From NCBI GenBank assembly GCA_014621425.1, contig JAANBB010000007.1, positions 248,001-312,000 of the forward strand: a stretch of DNA of 64,000 bases, written 5' to 3'. Below the pieces are notes generated by a model. It searched no databases and was not told the origin of the DNA. It worked only from the letters and a program-made list of their open reading frames with translations. This DNA is from Cylindrodendrum hubeiense. Its lineage: Eukaryota; Ascomycota; Sordariomycetes; Hypocreales; Nectriaceae. The translations under genes were made by a program, and so were the position numbers. This document shows positions 12,397-22,351 of this stretch, piece by piece; positions within the stretch are counted from its first letter, which is position 1; each line of letters begins with the position of its first letter.

Positions 12397-13289
12397 ATGG
12401 AGACCATCTTTAAGCGACTGGTGCGGTTCAAAGATGCCGATGGTCATATATTATTCGGAGAAGCGCCATCTTCCAGTAACCTGATCGGATCTGAGGTACC
12501 TGTGTATGCTGGTGACAGCCCTTGGGACCTCAAAGTAACAAGTATGACTGCAAAGATATCAGAGGTATTTATCACCTGTTAAGTACGATCCAAGCGTCGA
12601 GTACTCACTTATGCATCCAGGTGCTCTGCCCCATGCCTTATGCCCCGATCATATACGGGATTGGGTTAAACTACAAGACCCACATCGCAGAAGCTGGCTG
12701 GCCGACTCCCAAATATCCTACCGTCTTCACCAAGCCATCACATGCGATAAATGGCCCATTTGCGGATATTTACGTGAATCCACAGTGCGCTAACATGGAT
12801 TACGAGGGTGAACTGGCAGTAATTCTTGGTAAGGATTGCAAAAATACGACTTCACCATCGGAAGCTCTGGCTCATGTCCTCGGGTATGCTGCGGCAAATG
12901 ATGTCAGCAGTCGGTACTGGCAAATGCCAGATATTAGCGGAAATCAACATGGCTATGCCAAGAGTTTTGATGGATTCGCGCCCATGGGGCCGGTCATCGC
13001 TTCAAGTGATGCAATTGGGAATGTGGACGACCTGACGATTGTGACGAAGGTCAACGGCGAAGAAAGGCAAAGAGCCAAACTGGATGATCTGCTGTTCGGA
13101 GTAGGCGACCTCATCGTCCACTTAAGTCGTGGAACAACACTGAAAGCCGGGACGGTGATTTTGACTGGAACTCCTGGCGGTGTGGCAGCTTTTATGAAAC
13201 CTCCTGTTTGGCTTCAAAATGGCGATACAGTGGAAGTGAGCATCACAAATATTGGGTCCATCCTGAACCGACATGTATTCGAAAGGTAG
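12397..13289 (+). CDS. Fumarylacetoacetate hydrolase (FAH) superfamily protein
   Basis: It starts METIFKRLVRFKD at ATG 12397. One intron (about 12563-12621) joins AKISE to VLCPMPYAPIIYGIGLNYK. The FAH fold signatures are clear: GIGLNYKTHIAEAG, FTKPSHAINGP, the metal-ligand region DYEGELAVILGK, GYAAANDVSSR, DGFAPMGPVI and TGTPGGVAAFM. The length of about 277 residues fits the short FAHD/MhpD-type members, which cleave or decarboxylate acylpyruvates and ring-cleavage products with Mg2+ or Mn2+. No targeting signal is evident. Next to two ring hydroxylases it could act on a cleaved ring product, and the acetoacetyl-CoA synthetase 3 kb away would use released acetoacetate. That pairing is inference. 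Confidence 0.88.
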
Positions 13290-13497
13290 TTCATACTAGT
13301 CACAGGCTCAAAGGACGGCATTATGCCACCTAGTTCCAGTTTGATTATTCAGGGACTAGATTCCTAATAACTCTCCTGGGGTCTCAGACTCATGTCACAT
13401 CCATTCTTCATAAGCATTCTTCTGAGCTAGTCCAATATTCACCTCGAATCATTCCTCAGTGAAGCTGGTCAAACTAGTCCACCACACCATTCTGAGC

Positions 13498-14565
13498 TCA
13501 CTCCACTGGCCCTGGCTTCATATAGCTTGGCATATTTGCATGGCAATCTCCAATCACGCCAAGCCAGTTCAACGGGAGGTGGTAGAGTATCAATACAGCC
13601 CCAGCACAGAACCCAATAACAGCGAAGGTTCGAACTGTGCTCTGCAAGCGTGGGTGCCAATTCTCATAGCCAGCCTCAACAGGCGATCGTCCAGTGTCGT
13701 AAGCTTTGAGCCTCATAGCAGTAAATACCAAACCAAGGCTTGCAACAAAGATCGACTCGTAAATGGGAAACTGATACACCTTCTCAGGGAACAGAGTCAA
13801 TGGCCTGTATGTTTTGGCATATCCATAACCGTGGGTTATTCGAATGGCCAAGTTCTCAATGATGAAGTCCAGCACGAATTCGATACACCATATAATGGTA
13901 AAGATTCCCGCGTTAGAGAGGTCGGGGAGGCGCTTCCTGAGAGGCTTCGCCATCTTGCTGCCGAGAATACCAAAGCCAGCACAGAAGTAGACATACATGG
14001 GTGGTCCCCAAAGCAGGCTCTCACCATAGCGGCTGGAAGAGTGGTGGTTGTGGAATGGGAGATATTTGGCCCACACTCCTCGGTTGATACTGTTGGAGTT
14101 CCACATGAAAATGTATTGGTTGCAATTGAGGAATCCATCTGCACAAAGTGCTACAAGGCCTCCGATGACATGGCGCCCATCAAGGGTGAACTGACGTGGC
14201 TCGTCTGTAGCTTTAAAGTGCCTGAGATATGGAAAAGCCGGCACAAGCACACAGTACCAGATGTGGGCGAAAAGGACCCCAACACTCGCGGCCTCGAATA
14301 TGCGCAGACACACCAGACGCCATGGTTCGATGACATCGGGGCCGAGGATTGGCGCAGGTTTGAACTCGATCGGATCGGCGAACCAGCGTACCAGAGCCTG
14401 CGCCCACATGATGCTGAAAGCCAGGCCGAATGTGGCCATTGCCGATGCCGTGCCATCGCGGGATTTATGTTCCGACTTGCGTCCGACACCGCCCGCAATC
14501 AGTGGGCTGGTTTCATCGATCCCATTGTCATAGTCCTGTTGGTGGTAAGGCATGGTGGTAGCCAT
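13498..14565 (-). CDS. Polytopic membrane protein of the AveC/spirocyclase-like family
   Basis: A single exon of 355 residues. The start is ATG 14565 (MATTMPYHQQ) in good context (GCCATGG); the frame opens further upstream only from a TTG. A polar N-terminus is followed by about seven hydrophobic segments. Family-like stretches include WFADPIEF, ADGFLNCNQYIFMWNSN, the C-terminal FPEKVYQFPIYESIF, then AYDTGRSPVEAGYE, ending PSYMKPGPVE. These resemble bacterial AveC-family proteins; AveC acts in avermectin spiroketal formation. TATATA near 14678-14685 lies about 115 bases upstream. Fungal members are little characterised. It might catalyse cyclisation or dehydration of a lipophilic intermediate at a membrane. 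The family call is by recall of conserved stretches, not a search. Confidence 0.75.
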   Translation of the reverse strand: MATTMPYHQQDYDNGIDETSPLIAGGVGRKSEHKSRDGTASAMATFGLAFSIMWAQALVRWFADPIEFKPAPILGPDVIEPWRLVCLRIFEAASVGVLFAHIWYCVLVPAFPYLRHFKATDEPRQFTLDGRHVIGGLVALCADGFLNCNQYIFMWNSNSINRGVWAKYLPFHNHHSSSRYGESLLWGPPMYVYFCAGFGILGSKMAKPLRKRLPDLSNAGIFTIIWCIEFVLDFIIENLAIRITHGYGYAKTYRPLTLFPEKVYQFPIYESIFVASLGLVFTAMRLKAYDTGRSPVEAGYENWHPRLQSTVRTFAVIGFCAGAVLILYHLPLNWLGVIGDCHANMPSYMKPGPVE

Positions 14566-15322
14566 GGCGGATATCCTGAGAACAGTTTTTGCCAAAATTG
14601 CTGTCTGGTGAATACAAACTGATAAAATTAACAGAATCAAGATTGATAACGTAGTGGAACCCGATATGAAACCCCATATATAGAGGCACTATTTGTTTTT
14701 CTTAAATCTATATTACTAGCCGCAGCTTGTGTTACTCGGCATCTGTTGCCAAGCCGGGATCGTGGAAGTGGGCATTTCCTGGGGCGCGGGACCGGGGCTG
14801 TTGGTTCCGGTCAATGCAAAAAGGCTGGCTGCTCCCCTAAATCCGAGTGCTCAGCTGATCCCCAAAAGATCCCACGGCTTGTGTATTTCATCGGACAGAT
14901 TCCAGCCCTCTTCCATCCCCTAGCGCGTAGTGGAGGGGTTAATAGTCCTAATAACTACCCGAGGGTTCCGCGGTTGTACCTGTACAAAGCACCGCGGTCA
15001 GGGCCCGATCGCCGGAAATGGCAATTCGGCGCCGAGACGACACCGGGATCTTGTTTGAAGCCGATTTGCCGACTTACCGGCTCCGGGCTTTGAGACGGCA
15101 TTCCGGATGATGAGGATTCCCAGCTTACGCTTTGACCTCGCGGTTCACGAGAATCCGTTCAGTAGATGAAGTATTGGGAACACACTACGGCGTAATTAAT
15201 TTAGGACACGTGGGGAATCCTGCGATACATTGCCGACTGTCTATACAACTGGGTGATTCCATAGTATCATCTCCTATGGACAGGCCAAATACGTATAGCT
15301 AGTAACAAGTTATCGCCTATGT
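14566..15322. promoter_or_regulatory. Promoter of the AveC-like gene and 3' flank of DUF3237 gene
   Basis: About 760 bases without a credible gene. It has a leftward TATA-like element at 14678-14685. Between 14750 and 15115 there is a dense run of CGG/CCG motifs, including CGGCGCCG at 15027-15034, TTCCGGT near 14808, ACCGGCTCCG near 15076 and TTCCGGA near 15100. Two of these motifs are shared with the 7910-7995 promoter. Confidence 0.4.
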
Positions 15323-15992
15323 TCAGCCGACAACACGGCTGACCTTTGTTTCAATGTAAAATCCTCCGTTCTCGACAACAAAGTGAGCGCTTCCGACAAA
15401 CAGGCCGTGCTCTAGCTCTTTCAAAGATTCCGACCCTGTTTGAAACGTGACATGCGAGATGGCCTTACCATAGTTTGTTGTTTTCGCGCTTGGAGACCCG
15501 GTCAAAATAGCTAAAAATGCGTCATCTACTTCAACGACTCCTGTATAGGAATACGTGAGTAGGGAGCCATCTTTGTTTCTGTATTTATGAATCAGACATC
15601 AAGTCACATCGTTGTTATAGGTAACGTACTTTATAACGGCGTTGACATTAATTCGCGTATGGCCTTGGGACGGTTCCATACGCACGTAATCCGAGCCGTA
15701 GATAATTTCAGCATCTAGTGGAACGCTGAATCCTGGCTCGCTGATCACGGTGCCAGACGAGATTGGCTAGAATGTTAGGATCCGTCAGTTTGAATATTCG
15801 ATTTCAGAGGTGAGATTCAAATAGTTAGACTAACGACGACAGCCAAAGTTCCCCCAGTTGAGACGTTTCCTAGGTATACATTAGAGTGATATTTCCATGG
15901 TTATGCGGCCTTCACTTACCAATTTGGAATCCCTCCGCTGCATTCAAGCGAGCCGTGAATGCAGGCTCAAGTGAAGGAAAACCGGTCCCCAT
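15323..15992 (-). CDS. DUF3237 family protein
   Basis: Four short exons read leftward from ATG 15992 (MGTGFPSLEPAFTARLNA). Three introns (about 15895-15920, 15768-15835 and 15580-15632) are needed. The spliced protein is about 165 residues. Its conserved stretches include ISSGTVISEPGFSVPLDAE, YGSDYVRMEPSQGHTRINV, SYTGVVEVDD and a C-terminal GLFVGSAHFVVENGGFYIE. This matches the DUF3237 beta-barrel-like fold found in many bacterial and fungal metabolic clusters, whose chemistry is not generally established. It is a cytosolic-type protein with no signal peptide. It sits between the AveC-like protein and the acetoacetyl-CoA synthetase on the same strand, so it is probably part of the same pathway. 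No function is assigned. Confidence 0.78.
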
Positions 15993-16463
15993 TTTCCAAC
16001 GATGAAGATATTTTAATGGTAAAAGCAACGTTCAAAGAGGTTCAAAGAAGTGGTGATGTAACGGTTGTGATGTAACAGGTAGCGATGGAGATCAAGAAGC
16101 AAAGCGTTTGGTGTTTCCAATGTAATGATGTTGTAAGTTTTAGCCTCATAGATGAAGATGGTAGCGGCTTCCATAAGCTCCGACGCCACGGGGGCATTCG
16201 GGGGATAGGTCCGGGGACATTTGAGGCTCACCGGAGTCTACGATTGGAGGCAGCCTACCAACTTGGGTCAACACTACTCTCTCCGGCTCAGGCTTTTCAG
16301 ACCTTCCGCCGTCTCACAGCAGCCGGGACCGAAGAACCCCCTTCCGGGCTGGTCATAGATTCAATTAGGAATTACATTTTGTTGCCAGAACTCCAACGAG
16401 ATGGGGCGCAGACACAGCGTTAAGTATTTCTCGATGGGTGCTCTATGACGTAAAATAATGTAA
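15993..16463. promoter_or_regulatory. Intergenic, promoter of DUF3237 gene and 3' flank of ligase
   Basis: About 470 bases without a supported gene. ACCGGAG and TTCCGGG motifs lie near 16230 and 16335. Confidence 0.35.
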
Positions 16464-18593
16464 TTATAGAAGTGCCTTTGTCCATCCCTGCTCTTGTTTC
16501 GCATCTGCCTCTTCAATGTTGAAAAACTGCTTGTAGAATTCCAAACACTCCGGGTTTGCCACAGTCGGACTGACCTTTTCCGATTTTCCGCTGATGATCT
16601 TTTTAATAAAAATCTCTATTTTCTTTCCATTGTTCGTGTATGGAATGTCCGGCACTTGGAATATGTACCGAGGCTCATGTCGTGGGCTGAGGCTCGACCG
16701 TATGTCACCTCGAAGCTTGCTTGCCACCGCACGAGAATAATTAAATCCGGGTGCCATCTTCACAAATAGCACCACAGACTCGTCGGTATCCCGAGGCCGT
16801 CTCTGACCCACACAGACACTGTCGGCAATCTGGGCATTTTGCTCCACGATATTGTAGATCTCTGCAGACCCAAACCGAACACCGGCTGGGTTAAGTACCC
16901 CATCTGATCTCCCATGTGTCAAGTATCCGCCGGTGATCGGGTTGCGAGACACAAAGTCGCCTTGGTTCCAAGTAGAATCTCCGTACTGGGAAAAGTAGGA
17001 GTTTCTGTACTTATCGCCGGTTCGGTCGCCCCAAAAGCCCACAGGCTGGCTTGGAAATGGCTCCTTGCAGACAAGCTCTCCCGGATTCCCAGTATTCATT
17101 ATGGAAACCCCGGCCTCGTTGTCGACTTCAAACAAATCCACAGCCATACCGAGAGAGGGTGCCTGAATCTCTCCTGCATACAGAGGTAGAGTGGCTGCTC
17201 CAGATATCAAGGAGCATGCAAGGTCGGTGCCACCGCATGTCGAAACGAGGTGAATATGAGGTAAGAATCCGTCATCGTAGAACCAGCTTGCGACTTGCGC
17301 GGTCAACGTACTTCCGGTCGATGTGACGGTACGAAGGCTTGATAGATCCACATGGTCCTTGGGATTTATACCACCAGCCATGAGTAGGGAGAGAAATTTG
17401 GCCGATGTTCCAAACACATTCACCCCAAGGCGCTCAACTATTCTCGGAAGCACAAGGGCGTCAGGAAACATCGGGGAGCCATCATAAACAACCACTCTGC
17501 CACCGAAAGACAGGGATACAAGGACCATGGCCCACATTACCCAACCAGTGGTTGTGTATTGCAGAATGGTATCGCCAGGATGAACATCGTAGCCAAGAAA
17601 AGAATCCTTCCTGACTTGCATATAAAGACCACCAGCGGAATGCACGATACACTTCGGAAGTCCGCTCGTCCCTGAAGAGTAAACAATGAACGCGGGATGA
17701 TTAAACGGCAGTTGTCTGAATGTGAGGGCTCTGCCAGTGTCTCGGGACAGGAATTGATCCCATGATATCATCTTGGGGCCAATGTCTGATGGAAGTTCAG
17801 CATTGCCGGGGATAACAATTACCTGTCCCAAATCTGTGTTGTTATCCAGAACTTCTGCCCAGGCGCAATGTTTTGGTAAGAGGTTCCTGCGTTTCCCGTT
17901 GTACACCACTTCACTTTCGCAAAAGACGAGTTTCGGTCTGATTTGCGTAAGACGGCTAAGGACCCCTTCCACGCCCATATCCGGTGAGGAGCTCGAGAAT
18001 ATTGCACCCAGTGACAGGGCAGCCAAACAGCAAACAATGGTTTCTTGTCGATTTGAGATGACAGCGGCAACGCGATCACCCATCTTGACTCCGAATGCAA
18101 CCATAGCACCAGCCAGGCGGGAAACTTGGGTGTGTAGTTCACGCCAGGTGACATCACGAAAGCTTCCGGCTCCTTCTGTGACAATATTCAGCACAACTTC
18201 GTCTGGCTGATGATGCGCCAGAATATTTTGCGTAAAGTTCATTGTCACTCCTGGGAAAAAGCCGGGAGGTGGATACATTGGCAACGAAGGAGGTCCCTAA
18301 TTGGCATGTTAGTCTCGAAGCCGAAAACAAAAGTCACTTAGGCTGCTTACCATGATTTTGAATGCGCATGTTGGTCGACCCTCGGATTTAATGTCTAGAA
18401 AATCGAAAAGCTCTATCCAGAAAAGAGACGCTGTAGCTGCATTGGTTGACCACTCCCACAGAGACCTATAGTCGCTAATCGAGGTTGCATGCTTCCTATT
18501 TACCGTCTGGATAAGCCTCTTCAGGTTCGCCCCAGAGGAAGGAAGCGGCCTCCATAGTATGCGAGGTTGTTGAGCAGGGAAATCGGATGCCAT
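16464..18593 (-). CDS. Acetoacetyl-CoA synthetase (acetoacetate-CoA ligase)
   Basis: Exon 1 (MASDFPAQQPRILWRPLP, ATG 18593) joins exon 2 at GPPSLPMYPPPGFF through one short intron (about 18299-18349), giving about 683 residues, normal for the family. The N-terminal SDYRSLWEWS segment is typical of this ligase. The adenylate-forming motifs are VYSSGTSGLPKCIVHSAGG (ATP loop), TGWVMWAM, NQGDFVSRNP and GRSDGVLNPAGVRFGSAEIY. A C-terminal lysine-containing NNGKKIEIFIK corresponds to the catalytic-lysine region. The enzyme converts acetoacetate, ATP and CoA to acetoacetyl-CoA in the cytosol. Beside an FAH-family hydrolase this fits recovery of acetoacetate from a degraded ring. It could equally serve general ketone-body or ketogenic amino-acid metabolism. 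Confidence 0.92.
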
Positions 18594-19044
18594 GGCTACA
18601 GCTGCGGAGGCAATAATACCAGTTCTCTTCTAGGGGAGACGAATATTGGACACAGCCCAGAGTCAACGATTGCTCTACAGAAAATACAAGACGGCGTTTT
18701 ATCACACACGTCGGTTAAAATGAGCCGTCTAGGTAGAACATACATGAGTGTACAATTGATGGCGGTAGTGAGAGTGCATCAGCGCACATTACTCATCCGG
18801 GTGAAGAGACGAACCGGTCCGAGTTGTTATTTTTACCCGGAGCTCGGAACTCAATGCACTTGGCGCCGGATGGCCCTGATCGGACTCTTTTTTCACTGAA
18901 CCAGGCTGTGATTCGATAAGCTGCAGAAAATAATGGGTAAACACTTTTCTATCCTGAAAGTCTATCTTTTAATCCTAATTGAGGGCTGCTGTTCCTACAA
19001 TTTTCTTCTAAGGGTATCACCACTAGTGGAAAACAAGGCAAATT
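18594..19044. promoter_or_regulatory. Intergenic, ligase promoter and permease 3' end
   Basis: About 450 bases with no gene seen. GGCGCCG lies at 18862-18868, and ACCGGTCCG and CCCGGAGCTCGG lie near 18810-18850. Confidence 0.35.
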
Positions 19045-20913
19045 TTACACCACCAAATCCAAGATGCGTCGGCCGATGCGAGCCACCGGCTTGTGCTGCT
19101 TCTCGACAACCTCCTTCTCTTCCTGGTAGTATCGACCAGCCCACAGATCGATAGTCTTAGCACGAGCAAACTGTACAAATAGAAACGTTAGCAAACAAGA
19201 TTGGCCTGGGTATCGGGGGTACATATAAACATACCTTTGTTTTGTGGACGAGTTTCCAAACAATAATCGGCACAATGAAGATGGGGATTCCGATGTAAGA
19301 GGCGATAAAGTTGGAAGTGACCCAGTTACCCTTGAGGAAGACTGGGAATCCAGCAACCAGAGTGATGATGGCGGAGCCAATGAATCCGAACCATGCGGTG
19401 TAGGGCTGGAAAGGTGACTTCCAAGGCAAGGTGTCTCGGCTAACGCCTTGAACCTTGAGTGCGCGGTGGAAGCGAATGTAGCACAAGCAGAGAGTAGACC
19501 AGGCGATGAGGCCTGCAACGGTGCTGAGGTTCAGCAACCAGGTGAAAGCCTGCGATGCACCACCACTTCCGAGACCTTTATTCAACGGTTAGCACTGCTT
19601 CGCCCTTATTCTGGAAAGGGATTTACTTACTCAGGTATGCGAGAGGTCCAAAGAGCCATGCAGTAATGACCGCAACGTAGGGCACACCGCTCTTGTTGGT
19701 GCGGCCAAAGATCTGGGGAAGTTGTCTGTCGGTGGTCATAGCCACGATCATTCGAGAACCGACCCAGCAGTAAGAGTTGCCAGCAGACCAAGCGGAAATA
19801 AGGATACACGCGTTGACAATGGATGGCAGGGCGGTGATTCCAGCCTCCTTAATGGCAATAACCCAAGGGGAACTGTTTGCGTTGCCAGAGCCTGAGACAA
19901 GATCGGCGGTTCGGGGGTCGACAATGAGGCCGATCAACAGGGCGCCGAGAATGTAAAAGAAGCCGATACGGTACGTCACTCGGCTGGCAGCCCTTGGGAT
20001 GGCGCGGTGAGGGTCGACTGACTCGGCAGCACTGATGACGACTGTTTCAACACCGATGAAGGAGAAGGAGGCGTTGACAAAGGCCGAAAGGAAGCCGAGG
20101 AAGTGGCCTGTCGATCCCTTGATTCCATTGTACTCGACCCATGCGCCAGGGTTGCTCCAGTATCGGAATCCAATCGATTCACCATTGGGACCTCCGCCGG
20201 CGGTGATGACAATGGCGACAATGACGAGGCCAATAAAGCAGAGAACCTTGATGGCTCCAGTAACGACTTCTGTCTCGCCGTAAAACCGGACATTACAGAG
20301 GTTGATTGCCAATATCAGGACGAGTGACACAGTGATGACGACGGCAGGCGTTATATCAGACCAGTAGGAGACCAGCACTGCTGCTGCAGACGCTTCAGAA
20401 GCAATAGCGATGGTGTAGCAGTATCCGTAAGAGATGGCCAAGGAGAAGCCCACTGATGGGTCAATAAAGCGGGTAGCCCAGTGAGGAAATGAACCAGCCG
20501 TGGGGAACTGCAGCTGGTTAGCACCGCAATCGGGGGAAGACGCGTTGTTGTGGGGATATGTATGGGGCACTTACTACCGTGGCCAGTTCAGAGATGCTCT
20601 GCATGACGCACCAGAGAACGGCTCCAACCACAATGAATGCCAAGAGCAAGCCAGCCGGTCCGGCGTTGGAGTAGGCAGCCCCGGTTCCGACGAATAGACC
20701 AGTTCCAATACCGCTGCAGAAACCAATCATGGTGACCTGGTAGTTGCGAAGCCGACGCTGAGTTGCGCCGTGGCCGCCCACGTTGAGCTGCGGCAGTTGC
20801 TTGAAGCTAGCGTTGTCGGCACCGTCGTTGTGGCCCACCTTTTCGACATCTTGGATGGCGTCGGGGTCCTGCTGCTGCAGCGCAGGCTTGCTGGTCACTG
20901 AGTTGATATCCAT
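19045..20913 (-). CDS. Amino-acid permease (yeast AAT family, APC superfamily)
   Basis: It starts at ATG 20913 (MDINSVTSKPAL). Three introns (about 20510-20580, 19575-19630 and 19170-19233) give about 565 residues. The hydrophilic N-terminus leads into RRLRNYQVTMIGFCSGIGTGLFVGTG, the first span and signature of the family, followed by about 11 more membrane segments. Others are GFLSAFVNASFSFIGVETVV and ISAAESVDPHRAIPRA, typical of fungal amino-acid/H+ symporters. The C-terminus is cytosolic (GRRILDLVV). It acts at the plasma membrane. It is on the same strand as the ligase but may be only a neighbour of the cluster, since general permeases are common. Substrate range is not readable. Confidence 0.9.
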
Positions 20914-22351
20914 GGCTGAAACAACTGACAGCTGAGCGAGGAAAAAGAAAAGAGTCGATACTGCAACGGCGAAACGAAACTCGACGCGGCGGCCGAGATC
21001 CCTTAAGACGCCGTTTGAATTTTCCAACGCCGATTGCGCAATCGATTTCAATTACGGAACCAATCTGTCTTGGTAAAGTGTCTGCTGATGGTGGATAGTG
21101 GTGGATACCAGCTTTGCCACTTGTGATCCTGGCGCCGAAAGTGGCGACATAGACGGCCAATCCCCACGACTGAAAATCATCGCGTACCCACCAGCGGTTC
21201 TTCCCGGTACCGCTTAACGACGGATTTGCAACGGGACGGTGCTGCATGTGTTCAAAGCGTTGTTCTGGAACGACTATTAGTACGAGATATTGGTTAGACT
21301 TCAGGCGCCACACGGCACAGAAAATGGAACGCCGAGTCAGGTACTCGAGCTCATTTACTCGACCAACACAGGTTAATAATGGCTATTATTCACTCAACCT
21401 CGCGCTCGAGTCTGTCTATATTCACCTGCCAGTCATCTGCTCCCGTTCCATCTCGTCTCCAGGGTCTTTCGAAACCATCCCTGCGCAATTGCCAAGCGCA
21501 TCTGTCGAATAGCCAGCCAGCTTTCCAGCAAGGGCAAATCCCGGTTGGACTTTCCAACATATACCTTATAGGTTGCCTTGATGGAAACTCCGACTTCTGA
21601 GTTTCGGTCTCCCAGGCGCTAAAATCACGCCTTATGGAAGAAAATTTATTAACTATTTTCTTGGAGCTAGGCCTGACGGTGGCTTTCTGGAAGCCGCGTA
21701 CCCGATGGGTGGGTCTTCCGGGGATGCCGATCTAGAGCTACGCTACTTTGCCTCCCCTCACATAACCTACATTCTGGACCGTAGTGAGCACCGTAGCACG
21801 CACCGTAGCAATCTCATCCTATTGGCGAGGATTGCCTCCCTGGACAAACGTCATTTTCCAAGTCTATGATCAATTATATTCCGTAGCCTTACTCAAGTAG
21901 GTCCATGTTTGTTACCTCGAATGCAGATTATGGGTCTAGAGCTGTTGATCCTAGGTAATAAACTCTTTACACTTCAGAAATATAAACAAGCCCATTAACC
22001 AGCATCAATAGCTGCCTTTACAGTCTAGCACTAACCCCCGCACACATATCCTCCCTACTAAATTAGCGATGCTAGCGCGTACCATGCGGGGAGAAATATG
22101 ATGAAATCCTAGCTTTAAGTATGTTTGGGCATGATGAGGTGGGCGGTGTTGCGGCATGCTCAGCGCTTCAGGAAAATAAAAATTCCATGAGCAGAGCTCC
22201 CTTCAGGCAAAACCTGGTTGGGTAGAGCCTCGTTGGGCATGCAAGTCACGTGGCTGAAGAGTAACCTGGGCTCGGACTAAAATCTCACCAGTCGAAATAT
22301 TACACGAGTCCAAGAAGACAGGAATCAATTTCCCGAGCCCCAAGACAGACA
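20914..22351. promoter_or_regulatory. Divergent intergenic region, permease and HET gene promoters
   Basis: About 1.4 kb with no supported gene; the small ORFs lack family character. GGCGCCG is at 21131-21137, upstream of the permease. Nothing repetitive stands out. Confidence 0.4.

Noticed and set aside
13459..14622. 387-residue plus-strand ORF opposite the AveC-like gene
   Set aside because: It is antisense to a coherent membrane protein, shows no family character and lacks a plausible promoter.
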